From Alphaproteobacteria bacterium 46_93_T64 (lineage in GTDB: Bacteria > Pseudomonadota > Alphaproteobacteria > Sneathiellales > Sneathiellaceae): a stretch of DNA of 64,000 bases. The position numbers and the translations under genes are program-made. The DNA is taken from positions 1 through 64,000 of the forward strand of contig MAAN01000022.1 in NCBI GenBank assembly GCA_002163135.1. Direction: 5' to 3'. Every line of letters begins with the position of its first letter. The first letter of the stretch is position 1. Under the pieces are notes generated by a model. That model was not told the DNA's origin. It saw nothing but the letters and a program-made list of their open reading frames with translations, and made no database searches. Positions 53,858 through 63,645 of the stretch are shown here, piece by piece.

Positions 53858-55209
53858 GTGCCTGCTACCATCATCCCTTCAATCCGCAAAGAGGGAGCGT
53901 TCGTTCCGAATTTAAATTCGAGATCATCGGCTGGCGTCAAGTTCATGAACATCTCTTTGAGATTGCTAGCAACAGTGAGTTCTGAAACCGGGAACGCGAT
54001 CTCCCCGTCTTCGATCCAGAAGCCTGAAGCGCCGCGGCTATAGTCGCCGGTTACTCCATTTACGCCAAATCCGATTAGGCTGGTAATATACAAACCCGAT
54101 TTTATGTCTTTGATGAGATCTTTAAAGCTCAGATCGCCAGCTTCCATATACAGGTTGGTTGTTGACGAGCCGGGAGGTGAAGAAGTTCCTCTTGACGCAC
54201 GCCCGTTGGTCGTGAGACCGAGCTGCTTGGCTGACGCACTGTTCATGATCCAACTGGTCAGATCGCCTTTTTCGATTAGGTTGAGGCGGCTATTCTTGAC
54301 ACCTTCGCCGTCAAATGCTTTGGACGCCGCGCCGCGAATTCTATGAGGGTCGTCAACTATGTTGATGCTGGGCGCAAAAATTTGCTTCCCCATTTCATCT
54401 TTCAAAAAACTTGTCCCGCGGGCAACAGCGGCGCCAGAAATAGCACCTGCAAAATGTCCGATGATACTACTGGATACACGGTTGCTATAGATCACAGGTA
54501 CATTGGCACTTGGCATTTTTTGCGGGTTCAAATTCTTAACTGTCCGCTCACCTGCCAGTTTTCCAATTGCTGCGGGATCACGTAAATCTTCGAAATGACG
54601 GCGACTGTCATAATCATAGTCCCGCTCCATCTTCGTGCCTTCACCGCCAATTACCGAGACCCCAACGGAATAATTTGAGCCTGAGTAAGTTCCGCGAAAT
54701 CCGCCGGATGTGGCAAGGGCAATGGATGTATGGCCAAAGGAGGCGCTGGCACCTTCAGAATTAGTAATGCCTTCAACGGCAAGGGCAGCTTCTTCTGCGA
54801 TGCGTGCACTTTGTGCAAGTTCATCGGCGCTTAGTTCTCTAGCATCATAAAGATCGAGTTCGGGGATATCTTTTGCGAGCAAGGTTGCATCAGCAAGGCC
54901 GCAATATTCGTCCTCAGGCATGTTACGGGCCATAGAAAGAGCGCGATCAACAAGTTCATCTAGGATTGTATCTTTTGTATCATTCGAAGATACAAAAGCT
55001 TGTTGCTTGCCAATGAGAACACGTAGCCCTAAATCATGTGCTTCTGAACGTTCCACTTCCTCTAGGTCACCTAGGCGATATGAGACACTGGTCGAAGTTC
55101 CCTGAACGCGCACAGCATCAGCAGCTTCCGCCCCTTTCGCGATGGCTTTTTGTACCAGCTCTTCCAGTATGTTGAGTGAATTTTGCTCGTTGGCTTTGTG
55201 ATCGGACAT
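53854..55209 (-). CDS. pmbA: TldE/PmbA metalloprotease subunit
   Basis: A 451-residue TldD/TldE family protein. TldE carries no HExxxH motif and acts with TldD, whose gene is in this window at 61738-63171. The pair degrades unfolded peptides and, in known cases, matures microcin B17 or removes CcdA. Family segments are SASFGHTSIALATSGGFRGT, NRVSSSIIGHFAGAISGAAVARGTSF and VTGDYSRGASGFWIEDGEI. No peptide antibiotic cluster is nearby, so a housekeeping role is assumed. Confidence 0.93.
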   Translation of the reverse strand: MSDHKANEQNSLNILEELVQKAIAKGAEAADAVRVQGTSTSVSYRLGDLEEVERSEAHDLGLRVLIGKQQAFVSSNDTKDTILDELVDRALSMARNMPEDEYCGLADATLLAKDIPELDLYDARELSADELAQSARIAEEAALAVEGITNSEGASASFGHTSIALATSGGFRGTYSGSNYSVGVSVIGGEGTKMERDYDYDSRRHFEDLRDPAAIGKLAGERTVKNLNPQKMPSANVPVIYSNRVSSSIIGHFAGAISGAAVARGTSFLKDEMGKQIFAPSINIVDDPHRIRGAASKAFDGEGVKNSRLNLIEKGDLTSWIMNSASAKQLGLTTNGRASRGTSSPPGSSTTNLYMEAGDLSFKDLIKDIKSGLYITSLIGFGVNGVTGDYSRGASGFWIEDGEIAFPVSELTVASNLKEMFMNLTPADDLEFKFGTNAPSLRIEGMMVAGT

Positions 55210-55274
55210 GATTTTCCAGCAAATTATGAGATTGGTTATGTTCTTAAAGTAAGGAGTGACGGCGCAAAATGAAA

Positions 55275-56045
55275 TCAGAAAATTTCGAAATACCCATTTA
55301 CACCGTCGACCAAAAGTTTGATGCCTGTTGCAAATAGGAGAATATAAGCGATCCGATAGAAGATAATCTCTGGAACTAACTTATGAGCTTTAACACCAAG
55401 CCAAACACCTAAGGGCGCTAAGGGGACAAGGACCAGAGACGTTCCCAAGTTTTCAGAGGAAAACTGCCCAAGGTATGTGTAAGGGATCAATTTCACATAA
55501 TTAACGGCGAAGAAAAACCACACAGACGTTCCAACAAACAGGGTTTTGTCGATTTTTTGTGGCAACATATAAAATTGAAGAGGTGGTCCCCCGGCATGGG
55601 CAACAAAGCTTGTGAAGCCTGCAAGACTTCCCCAAAAACTCCCTTTGACGAAACTTGGACCAATTTTCTTTTCTGAAATCTTGGTTTTGAACCAATAATT
55701 TAGTGTGAAAATTACGGCAATGGCGCCGATCATTATGCGCACAATATCATCGTTCAATATTGAGAACATAAGGGCACCAATGGTAATTCCTGCAATGGCT
55801 CCCGGCAACAGATAGGCAAGGTTACGCCAATCAGCGTGTCTGCGATACGCAATTAACCCAAAGATATCCATTGTGCATAAGATAGGTAGTATTATAGCCG
55901 CGGCTTGAACTGGAGGAATGGCAAGGGTGATTAGCGGCACACCTAGCATACCAAGGGAGCCTGCGAACCCGCCCTTGGAAATGCCAATAAGTAAAACTGC
56001 CGGAATTGCAACCGAATAGAAAAATGGGTCCGAAATGAAATTCAT
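55275..56045 (-). CDS. TSUP family membrane protein (sulfite/sulfonate exporter-like)
   Basis: A 256-residue protein with about seven or eight membrane segments. The TauE/SafE signature is visible in the repeated segments GISKGGFAGSLGMLGVPL (about residues 22-39) and GSLAGFTSFVAHAGGPPLQFYML. TSUP members move sulfite, sulfolactate or other organic anions. The substrate is not clear. It is 7 bases after ubiD in the same direction, so it belongs to the ubiA-ubiD-TSUP run. Confidence 0.86.
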   Translation of the reverse strand: MNFISDPFFYSVAIPAVLLIGISKGGFAGSLGMLGVPLITLAIPPVQAAAIILPILCTMDIFGLIAYRRHADWRNLAYLLPGAIAGITIGALMFSILNDDIVRIMIGAIAVIFTLNYWFKTKISEKKIGPSFVKGSFWGSLAGFTSFVAHAGGPPLQFYMLPQKIDKTLFVGTSVWFFFAVNYVKLIPYTYLGQFSSENLGTSLVLVPLAPLGVWLGVKAHKLVPEIIFYRIAYILLFATGIKLLVDGVNGYFEIF

Positions 56046-56052
56046 TGAATAT

Positions 56053-57561
56053 TTATTTCCAGATTGCTTTTCCGCTTCCCGGAAGACCCAATTTTTCCCA
56101 CATCTGGTCGATTTTGTTTACAATATCGTCGTCCATCCGGATTTTTTCGCCCCATTCGCGTTTTGTCTCTGGTGGTAATTTGTTGGTGGCATCAAGGGCA
56201 ACTTTGCCGCCCAGACCAGATTCAGGAGACGCAAAATCCAAATAATCGATCGGCGTTCCTTCTATCATTGTAATGTCACGGACGGGATCCATTCGTGTGG
56301 ACACTGCCCACATGACATCTTTCCAGTCTCTGGCGTTAATATCATCATCCACAATGATAAGAAATTTGGTGTACATAAACTGGCGGAGGAAGGACCATGC
56401 GCCCATCATCACGCGCTTGGCATGACCGGGATATGCTTTCTTCATAGAGATGACGGCAATGCGATAGCTGCAGCCTTCAGGTGGCAGCCAGAAATCTACA
56501 ATTTCAGGAAATTGTTGCTGAATAAGCGGGATGAAAAGCTCGTTCAAGGCCTGTCCCAGCACACTTGGCTCATCTGGCGGACGGCCGGTGAAGGTTGACA
56601 GGTAAATAGGTTTTTTCCGCATAGTAATTGCGGTGATCGTAAAGACAGGGAAAGGCTCGACTGAATTATAATAGCCCGTATGATCTCCGTAAGGGCCTTC
56701 ATCGCCATACTCATCAAGGGAGACATAACCTTCCAAAACGATCTCGGCTGTGGCGGGCACTTTCAAGGGAACCGTTTTACAGTCTACAAGTTCAACTTTC
56801 TGACCGCGCAACAGACCCGCAAATTGATATTCTGATAGCGTCTCCGGAATAGGGGTGACGGCAGCTAAAATAGTTCCGGGATCCGCGCCGATTACAACAG
56901 CCGCCGGAAGTGGTTCAGCCTTTTCCTTGCCCCAGCGCTGGTAATGTTGCGCACCACCACGATGTTTTAACCACCGCATCAGTGTTTTATTCTTACCAAG
57001 TTTTTGCATCCGGTAAATGCCGAGGTTAAAGCCATCGGTTTTACCATCCCCGGGTCCTTTTGTGACAACCAAGGGCCACGTGATCAACGGAGCAGGTTCG
57101 CCGGGCCAGCAGGTCTGAATTGGCAAGTCATCCAGATTGATGTCATCACCCGTTAAAACAACTTCCTGACAAGGTGCGTTTCGTACTGTTTTGGGGCGCA
57201 TTGTCATTGCACTTTTCAAAACAGGCAACATTCCCATCGCCTCACGGATGCTAGCAGGGGGTTCTGGTTGGCGCAAGAAAGCCAATGTTTCACCAACCTC
57301 GCGAAGCTCTTCAGGCTTACGGTTCATACCCATCGCAACGCGATCAACTGTTCCAAACAAATTGACCAATACGGGCATTTTCGCGGGCTCACCGGTTTCT
57401 GTTACCGGATTTTCGAAAAGAACGGCCGGGCCGTCTTCTGCAAGTAAACGGGTCTGAATTTCAGTCATTTCCAGATCCGTGGAAACTGGCTCCGTTACAC
57501 GGATTAACTTTCCTTCTTTTTCAAGAAGGTCCATGAAATCCCTTAAAGAGGCATAAGACAT
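56053..57561 (-). CDS. ubiD: UbiD family prenylated-FMN decarboxylase
   Basis: A 502-residue UbiD. In ubiquinone synthesis it decarboxylates 3-polyprenyl-4-hydroxybenzoate using prenylated FMN made by UbiX (not in this window). Key segments are [17 protein letters not shown] at the start, [43 protein letters not shown]-type [15 protein letters not shown] with active-site Glu residues, and TGRPPDEPS. It lies 10 bases after ubiA and 7 bases before the TSUP gene, on the same strand. Confidence 0.94.
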   Translation of the reverse strand: MSYASLRDFMDLLEKEGKLIRVTEPVSTDLEMTEIQTRLLAEDGPAVLFENPVTETGEPAKMPVLVNLFGTVDRVAMGMNRKPEELREVGETLAFLRQPEPPASIREAMGMLPVLKSAMTMRPKTVRNAPCQEVVLTGDDINLDDLPIQTCWPGEPAPLITWPLVVTKGPGDGKTDGFNLGIYRMQKLGKNKTLMRWLKHRGGAQHYQRWGKEKAEPLPAAVVIGADPGTILAAVTPIPETLSEYQFAGLLRGQKVELVDCKTVPLKVPATAEIVLEGYVSLDEYGDEGPYGDHTGYYNSVEPFPVFTITAITMRKKPIYLSTFTGRPPDEPSVLGQALNELFIPLIQQQFPEIVDFWLPPEGCSYRIAVISMKKAYPGHAKRVMMGAWSFLRQFMYTKFLIIVDDDINARDWKDVMWAVSTRMDPVRDITMIEGTPIDYLDFASPESGLGGKVALDATNKLPPETKREWGEKIRMDDDIVNKIDQMWEKLGLPGSGKAIWK

Positions 57562-57571
57562 ACGAAATTCC

Positions 57572-58516
57572 TTAAACGAGAACGTTGAATTTTCCCGCTA
57601 CAATAGCGAATAGAACTAAAGCGCCAAATAATTTGTTGGATTTGAACAACATGAGGCATTTATCGGCATCGTTAATATCAAGGCTGCGCAACTGCCAAAG
57701 AAGATGAGCTGCAGCGCCTGAAATCAGGATGTAGAACAGAATAGAAAGATTCGTCAAATACGCACAAACGACAATTGTACTGAGTGTTATAACGTAAAAT
57801 CCAAGTAGCCAGTGTTTTGTTGCTTCTGCAAATTTGAGAGCTGTAGATTTCACGCCGATCAGTGCGTCATCTTCTTTATCCTGATGGGCGTAAATTGTAT
57901 CATATCCCAATGTCCAAGCAATACCGCCGACATATAAAATAACAGGAACGATGGTGAGCTCTCCTGTTACTGTAGCCCAACCTAAAAGTGCCCCGTAGTT
58001 AAATGCAAGTCCCAAAAAGAACTGGGGCCAATAGGTGAAGCGTTTTGCAAACGGATAGATGATCACCAAAACAAGGCTGCAAACACCGACAATTATGGCG
58101 AAGGTGTTGAACTGGAGAAGAATAAGTAAGCCGATGAGGCATTGAAACCCGAGCCATATAAACGCTTGAAAAACATTGACTTGACCGCTTGGAATAGGGC
58201 GTTTCTTAGTGCGCTCAACCTTCCCGTCATAGTTTCTATCTGCAATGTCATTTAGGGTGCAGCCAGCGCCCCGCATAACAAAGGCACCGATAGCAAACAG
58301 GATAAATAGGACCGCATCGGGGACAGAGCCGGCAGGTGCGGCAAGAGCGATTGACCACCAACAAGGATATAAAAGCAGCCAAGTTCCGATAGGCCGGTCA
58401 ATACGCGATAATTTAAAATAGGGTTGCAAATAAGCGGGCGCGTAGCGATCGACCCAGTTTTGCTTGCTGGCATCAGCGATAATGCGATCTTGGTTTTTCG
58501 TGTTGGGATCTTGCAT
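57572..58516 (-). CDS. ubiA: 4-hydroxybenzoate polyprenyltransferase
   Basis: A 314-residue membrane prenyltransferase that attaches the polyprenyl chain to 4-hydroxybenzoate. The first Asp-rich motif [19 protein letters not shown] holds the NDxxDxxxD pattern and the second is [12 protein letters not shown]. About eight to nine membrane segments are visible. The order ubiA-ubiD puts two consecutive ubiquinone steps together. The ribosome site is weak. Confidence 0.95.
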   Translation of the reverse strand: MQDPNTKNQDRIIADASKQNWVDRYAPAYLQPYFKLSRIDRPIGTWLLLYPCWWSIALAAPAGSVPDAVLFILFAIGAFVMRGAGCTLNDIADRNYDGKVERTKKRPIPSGQVNVFQAFIWLGFQCLIGLLILLQFNTFAIIVGVCSLVLVIIYPFAKRFTYWPQFFLGLAFNYGALLGWATVTGELTIVPVILYVGGIAWTLGYDTIYAHQDKEDDALIGVKSTALKFAEATKHWLLGFYVITLSTIVVCAYLTNLSILFYILISGAAAHLLWQLRSLDINDADKCLMLFKSNKLFGALVLFAIVAGKFNVLV

Positions 58517-58630
58517 TTTGTTGCGCTCAGTTTCCTTGTGTAATGTGAGGTTTACCGCAAAGACTGGATGACATCACCTGTTGTTTGAGGTTATACCGCC
58601 TTAACATTAAATTTCGAGAGATTTTTCGTT

Positions 58631-59371
58631 ATGGCACAGAAGCAATTTTCCGTTCGTATATATATTGACGCAGATTTATCGCAAGATAAGGGCGTTGTTT
58701 TGGATAAGACGCAGGCCCATTATGTCGTGACAGTTATGCGACGGAAAATTGGCGATGAAATTGTCTTGTTTAACGGCCGAGATGGAGAGTGGGTTGGCAA
58801 GGTGCAGGAAGTGCGCAAGAGTCACGCACTTATCAACTTGATTAGTTGCCTGCGTGAGCAAGCAGCTGAACCCGATATTCATTTGGTCTTCTCGCCTGTC
58901 AAAAAAATTCAAAATGCACTTATCGTTCAAAAAGCAACTGAGCTTGGTGTGTCTGAGTTGATCCCTGTTCAAACTCTCAGAACTAATTCTGACAGACCTC
59001 GTGAAGACAAAATGGTGCTACAAGCAATTGAAGCGGCCGAACAGTCTGAGCGACTGACCATTCCTATTATACAGCAAACACAAAAACTCGAAAAATATTT
59101 GGCAAAGATGGAACCGGATCGGGCTCTTATTTTTTGCCATGAGCGCCACGATAGCAAAGATCCCATCTCTGTGTTATCTGGATTAACAATTTCAAATAAG
59201 TTTGCAGTTCTGGTCGGACCCGAAGGTGGTTTTTCTGATGCCGAGCGCAAAATGATTATGAGTTGTGATAATTCGCACACTTTGGGATTGGGACCGAGAA
59301 TTTTGCGGGCAGAAACCGCAGTAGTCTCCGCTCTCTCACTGTTACAGGCAGTTCGCGGTGATTGGCAATAA
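58631..59371 (+). CDS. rsmE: 16S rRNA (uracil1498-N3)-methyltransferase
   Basis: A 246-residue SPOUT-fold methyltransferase that modifies U1498 of 16S rRNA. The N-terminal PUA-like domain covers about residues 1-70. The SAM-binding knot is in VLVGPEGGFSDAERKMI (about 190-206) and GLGPRILRAETAVVSALS (about 217-234). The order rsmE-gshA is common in alphaproteobacteria. It is divergent from ubiA. Confidence 0.95.
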   Translation: MAQKQFSVRIYIDADLSQDKGVVLDKTQAHYVVTVMRRKIGDEIVLFNGRDGEWVGKVQEVRKSHALINLISCLREQAAEPDIHLVFSPVKKIQNALIVQKATELGVSELIPVQTLRTNSDRPREDKMVLQAIEAAEQSERLTIPIIQQTQKLEKYLAKMEPDRALIFCHERHDSKDPISVLSGLTISNKFAVLVGPEGGFSDAERKMIMSCDNSHTLGLGPRILRAETAVVSALSLLQAVRGDWQ

Positions 59372-59523
59372 CGTGTGTTTGATGTTTGTTGTGTAAAAGC
59401 AATTGGTTTAGAAATAAATTTTTTCCGGTTTTGTGCTTGATGCATCAATTTCAATCTATTACTTCATATAAAAGATCTTTGAGTGGGCGCTCATACGAAC
59501 TGTAAAAAAGCAGAGGAAGCAAT

Positions 59524-60891
59524 ATGTCTGGTCCGGCTACTGGAAAAGCGATTGAAGTCGAGAATAAGGCTCAACTCGTAGAATTTGCTGAAAGCGGAAG
59601 TAAGCCAAAATCTGACTGGCGAATTGGTACCGAGCATGAAAAGTTCGGTTTTGATCTGAAAACCCTTAAAAGCTTACCGTATGAAGGACCAAGCGGCATT
59701 AAAGCCATGCTTGAAGGGCTGCAACGCTTTGGTTGGCAGCCGCAATTTGAAGGCGATAGCGTTATCGCGCTTACCATGGACGGGTATTCCGTAAGCTTGG
59801 AACCTGGCGGGCAATTGGAACTTTCGGGCGCCCCACTAGAAACGCTGCACCAAACATGTACTGAAGTGCATACTCATTTGGCGCAGGTCCGTGAAGTTGG
59901 CGACGAAATCGGTGTCGGCTTTTTGGGGCTCGGCTTTAATCCAAAATGGACGGTTGAACAAACACCAATTATGCCTAAAGGCCGATATGGTATCATGAAA
60001 GCCTATATGCCGACACGTGGTCAGCATGGACTGGATATGATGTTCCGCTCTTGCACAGTTCAAGTGAACCTTGATTACGGTTCTGAAGCTGACATGATCA
60101 AGAAGTTCCGAACGAGCTTGGCGTTGCAGCCATTAGCAACCGCACTATTCGCAAATTCCCCGTTTACTGAAGGCAAGCCTAACGGGCATCTAAGTCATCG
60201 CAGTCATATTTGGACAGACACCGATCCAGATCGTACTGGGATGCTGCCATTTGTTTTTGATGACGGATTTTCTTTTGAGCAATATGTGGACTATGCGCTG
60301 GATGTCCCAATGTATTTCGTCTATCGGGATGGAAACTATATAGACGCCTCTGGACAATCTTTCCGCGACTTTATCAATGGCCGACTACCTGCCCTGCCGG
60401 GGGAGCGTCCAAATATGGTTGATTGGGATAATCACCTGACAACGTTATTTCCAGAAGTACGCATGAAACGCTTCCTTGAGATGCGTGGCGCCGATGGCGG
60501 CCCATGGCGCCGACTTTGCGCCCTGCCGGCTTTCTGGGTGGGCTTGCTTTATGACGATGCAGCGTTGAACGCTGCGTGGGACCTAGTGAAAAATTGGACA
60601 ACTGAAGAACGTCAGGCTATGCGTGATGGTGTGATCACTCATGCTCTTGCGACGAAAATCCCTGGCGGCCGTACAATGCGTGAGTTGGCGGCAGAAGTTC
60701 TGGAAATTTCAGCTGCTGGTTTGAAGGCACGTAAACGCCTAGATAGCTTTGGCGAAAATGAGGTTCATTTCCTCAACGCTTTAAGAACAACAGTTGAGCT
60801 TGGTATCACACCGGCAGAAGAAATGCTCGTACGCTTTCATGGTGAATGGGGCGGAACTGTTGATCCTGTCTATAAAGAATATGCCTACTAA
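59524..60891 (+). CDS. gshA: Glutamate-cysteine ligase, plant/alphaproteobacterial type
   Basis: A 455-residue gamma-glutamylcysteine synthetase that performs the first step of glutathione synthesis. The GCS2-type family is shown by [13 protein letters not shown] (about residues 32-44), [17 protein letters not shown] (about 86-102), and [13 protein letters not shown]. This lineage is distinct from the E. coli GshA. GAGGAAG before the ATG is a strong ribosome site. gshB is not in the window. It converges on the cytochrome gene with a 9-base gap. Confidence 0.95.
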   Translation: MSGPATGKAIEVENKAQLVEFAESGSKPKSDWRIGTEHEKFGFDLKTLKSLPYEGPSGIKAMLEGLQRFGWQPQFEGDSVIALTMDGYSVSLEPGGQLELSGAPLETLHQTCTEVHTHLAQVREVGDEIGVGFLGLGFNPKWTVEQTPIMPKGRYGIMKAYMPTRGQHGLDMMFRSCTVQVNLDYGSEADMIKKFRTSLALQPLATALFANSPFTEGKPNGHLSHRSHIWTDTDPDRTGMLPFVFDDGFSFEQYVDYALDVPMYFVYRDGNYIDASGQSFRDFINGRLPALPGERPNMVDWDNHLTTLFPEVRMKRFLEMRGADGGPWRRLCALPAFWVGLLYDDAALNAAWDLVKNWTTEERQAMRDGVITHALATKIPGGRTMRELAAEVLEISAAGLKARKRLDSFGENEVHFLNALRTTVELGITPAEEMLVRFHGEWGGTVDPVYKEYAY

Positions 60892-60900
60892 GGCGAATTT

Positions 60901-61725
60901 TTAATCCAGATTGCTGATGAAATCTTGTGTAGCCTTTAGGGCGACGCTAGGTTTTTTGAGTATCAAATTCTGAATAGCCTTTAGATCTCGCGCCATCCTG
61001 CTCAATTTGGAGTGGGCTGCAGGGGTAGAGATTGCTCGCCTTCCTAATTCTTCTCGGATAAGGCGTCCAACTCTTTGTGCGCTCTCTGTATCTTCATTTT
61101 TCAATGGCTCCAATAACAGTGAAAAATGATCGGATAAAGTTGTTTCATCATGTTCTGACATGTCTTGAGACCTAGTGCTTTCAAGCAAATTCATATAGGT
61201 GAGAAGTGCAGACAATTCAGAAGGTTGTATGCTGGGTCCAGCAAATTCTTTTGATATGACATGACGTGTAAAGGCATCCAGAGTGGGTAAAGTCTTTAAT
61301 GTGCCGTAAGGCGCGGTGTGGCTGACGCCTCGCAAAGATGGGATTGGGATTGGATTGAAAGATCCGTCATCAGTACCACTTTCCCAAAAAGAATGTGTTA
61401 CATCGACCGTGCCTGGAGCGCCCGACAAACCGTTCATGTAAAATCTTGTATTTACATGTCCGTTTGGATGGCAGCTATTACAGGAGAGACCGATACGCAC
61501 AGCTTTCTCACCAAGAAGCGAGGGGCTGTTGAATAAGAGTTTCCCAAGCAGAGGTTTTCCCTTTAACGGAATGTTATTTGTGAGCCATTCGTCAGGAGTA
61601 GGACCCGGGTCAATCGAGCTGCCGGACGGGAGCCAATTTGCGGGATCGGCTAAGGAGAGAGGCGGGGCTAAGCAAATTGTAACTGTACCAAACATAACAG
61701 CCAAATCTATGCGAAGCCCTGCCAT
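60901..61725 (-). CDS. Exported monoheme cytochrome c with MauG/CcpA-like domain
   Basis: A 274-residue protein with a signal-type N-terminus (LAVMFGTVTICLAPPLSLA). There is one haem-binding CNSCH motif (Cys82, Cys85, His86). The later segment IPSLRGVSHTAPYGTLKTLPTLDAFTRHV resembles the second domain of the di-haem cytochrome c peroxidase/MauG family, in which two CxxCH motifs are normal. Only one motif is present, so it may be a half-size relative. Its partner and reaction are unknown. It is 12 bases downstream of tldD in the same direction. Confidence 0.75.
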   Translation of the reverse strand: MAGLRIDLAVMFGTVTICLAPPLSLADPANWLPSGSSIDPGPTPDEWLTNNIPLKGKPLLGKLLFNSPSLLGEKAVRIGLSCNSCHPNGHVNTRFYMNGLSGAPGTVDVTHSFWESGTDDGSFNPIPIPSLRGVSHTAPYGTLKTLPTLDAFTRHVISKEFAGPSIQPSELSALLTYMNLLESTRSQDMSEHDETTLSDHFSLLLEPLKNEDTESAQRVGRLIREELGRRAISTPAAHSKLSRMARDLKAIQNLILKKPSVALKATQDFISNLD

Positions 61726-61737
61726 AGGTTTGAAGGA

Positions 61738-63171
61738 CTAGCTTGCTGTTCCGCCGACAGTTAAGCCGCCGAGTAGCATTGTTGGCTGGCCGACACCAAC
61801 GGGAACGCTTTGGCCTCCTTTGCCGCAAGTTCCAATGCCGCTATCCAGTGCCATATCATTACCGACAGCCTTAACCTTTTTCAAGGCCTCACTCCCCGTG
61901 CCGATCAATGTTGCACCTTTTACTGGAGCCGTGATTTTGCCGTTTTCAACCAAATACGCCTCTGTACACGAGAAGACAAATTTCCCAGAGGTAATGTCAA
62001 CCTGTCCGCCGCCGAAATTAACAGCATACAATCCGTTTTTAACGGAGGATAGAATTTCTTCAGGATCCCTGTCTCCATCCAGCATGTAGGTATTTGTCAT
62101 CCGAGGCATGGGTTGATGGGCAAAGCTTTCACGGCGACCATTTCCCGTAGGTTCCACACCCATCAATCGAGCATTTTGACGATCCTGCATATAGCCAACC
62201 AGAATTCCGTCCTCGATTAAGGTTGTGCAAGAACTAGCGGTTCCTTCGTCATCTACACTTATAGATCCACGGCGGTCTGGTATTGTGCCGTCATCAACAA
62301 CTGTGACGCCGGGGGCTGCAACGCGTTCCCCGATTAGGCCAGAGAAGACAGATGTTTTCTTTCTGTTAAAATCACCTTCCAGTCCATGGCCAATGGCTTC
62401 ATGCAGGATAATTCCAGGCCAACCCGGACCCACAATGACATCCATCTCGCCGGCAGGAGCATCAACACTGTCCAGATTAACAATGGCTTGGCGAAGCGCC
62501 TCATCAACAGTTTCTTTCCAAGTATTTTCTTCCAGATAGAAATTATAACCTGTGCGGCCCCCTGTTCCGTGGCTGCCATTTTCGCGCCGCCCATTTTGCT
62601 CAACGACAACCGACACATTCAGTCGCACCAGTGGACGAATATCGCCAGCTCTAGCGCCTTCACTTCGTATGATTTCGATAGCTTGCCATGATCCGGTAAG
62701 AGATGCGGAAACTTGCACAATGCGTGGATCTTTCGCACGGGCATAGGCGTCAATCTCTGCGAGAGTTTTAACCTTCACATCAAAAGGGATTTCGCTCAAC
62801 GGATTGTCTTCTGAATAAAGAGCGCGGTTGGCACCCGCAGGAGGCAGTGCAATGGAGCCACTTTTACCAGAAGTAACTGCGCGAACCGTTTCCGTAGCCT
62901 TGCTAATGGCTTCTTCACTTAACTCAGAGGCGTGGGCGAAGCCGGTCGCTTCGCCGGATACTGCCCGCAGCCCGAAACCTTGTGTTGTATCGAAACTGGC
63001 ACTTTTCAGGCGGCCGTCATCAAAGGAGAAACCTTCAGATTGGCGATACTCGAGAAACAGTTCTCCGTCGTCGGCCCCCTCAAGTGCTTTTGAGACCAGT
63101 TTTTCAGCCGCAGATCTGTCCATCCCTGTATCTTCAAAGAATAGTTTGTCGGCCGTTTTTATGTCAGTCAC
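61738..63171 (-). CDS. tldD: TldD metalloprotease subunit
   Basis: A 477-residue TldD. The zinc motif HEAIGH is at residues 257-262, followed by GLEGDF, and the C-terminal segment CGKGGQSVPVGVGQPTMLLGG is typical. It forms the active protease with TldE/PmbA, encoded at 53854-55209. A GTG start is used with GGAG 10 bases upstream. It is divergent from coxB across a 474-base regulatory gap. Confidence 0.95.
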   Translation of the reverse strand: MTDIKTADKLFFEDTGMDRSAAEKLVSKALEGADDGELFLEYRQSEGFSFDDGRLKSASFDTTQGFGLRAVSGEATGFAHASELSEEAISKATETVRAVTSGKSGSIALPPAGANRALYSEDNPLSEIPFDVKVKTLAEIDAYARAKDPRIVQVSASLTGSWQAIEIIRSEGARAGDIRPLVRLNVSVVVEQNGRRENGSHGTGGRTGYNFYLEENTWKETVDEALRQAIVNLDSVDAPAGEMDVIVGPGWPGIILHEAIGHGLEGDFNRKKTSVFSGLIGERVAAPGVTVVDDGTIPDRRGSISVDDEGTASSCTTLIEDGILVGYMQDRQNARLMGVEPTGNGRRESFAHQPMPRMTNTYMLDGDRDPEEILSSVKNGLYAVNFGGGQVDITSGKFVFSCTEAYLVENGKITAPVKGATLIGTGSEALKKVKAVGNDMALDSGIGTCGKGGQSVPVGVGQPTMLLGGLTVGGTAS

Positions 63172-63645
63172 TTGAGGCTCCAGTTTACAAAACGAAATAG
63201 TGGATAATTTGTATCTAACTAAGAATATGTGGGTTTGTTAGTCAAATGTCGAGAGAGCTATTTAAACATATTGAATCAGATGAAGCAGATTAGCGGCATT
63301 AATAATGCGACATTATGTCACATCTTGAATGGAGTAAGGGGAAACCCCTAGCACGTTTATTTTCTAATATTTTCGTTTAGATATGTATCTAAACTATTGT
63401 TTTTATGCGTCAAAAATGCGTTTTACACAATTCTGTAGTGCTTTTGTAAAACGTCTGACCATATTAATTGCACAGTTGCCCTTGTTCTTTGGGACATCCT
63501 TAGTGTAATTTCCGCAACAAATTGATCTAAATCATTTTTGATTTGCATCAGCAGACTAGGTATAAAGCAAAGACAGATAGAATTCCGAACGAGTATTTGG
63601 TGCGGAGTTCCAATAAGATTAAGAAGCTATTAGAGACGGGAACTA
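63172..63645. other. tldD/coxB divergent intergenic region
   Basis: This 474-base stretch has no convincing gene. It is AT-rich. It holds a GACAT-T-ATGTC dyad at 63309-63319, a small AGGGG-AAA-CCCCT hairpin at 63337-63349, and two FNR-like sites followed by TATAAA close to coxB. Promoters for tldD (minus) and coxB (plus) should both be here. Confidence 0.6.
63522..63566 (+). promoter_or_regulatory. Two tandem FNR/FixK-like sites and -10 element of coxB
   Basis: TTGA-N6-TCAT at 63522-63535 and TTGA-N6-TCAG at 63538-63551 each match the FNR/FixK-type half-site TTGA-N6-TCAA at all but the last base. TATAAA at 63561-63566 is a likely -10. With a start near 63573, the first site is centred near -44 and the second near -28, which would be close to the class II position for the upstream one. 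Regulation is inferred only. Confidence 0.5.
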
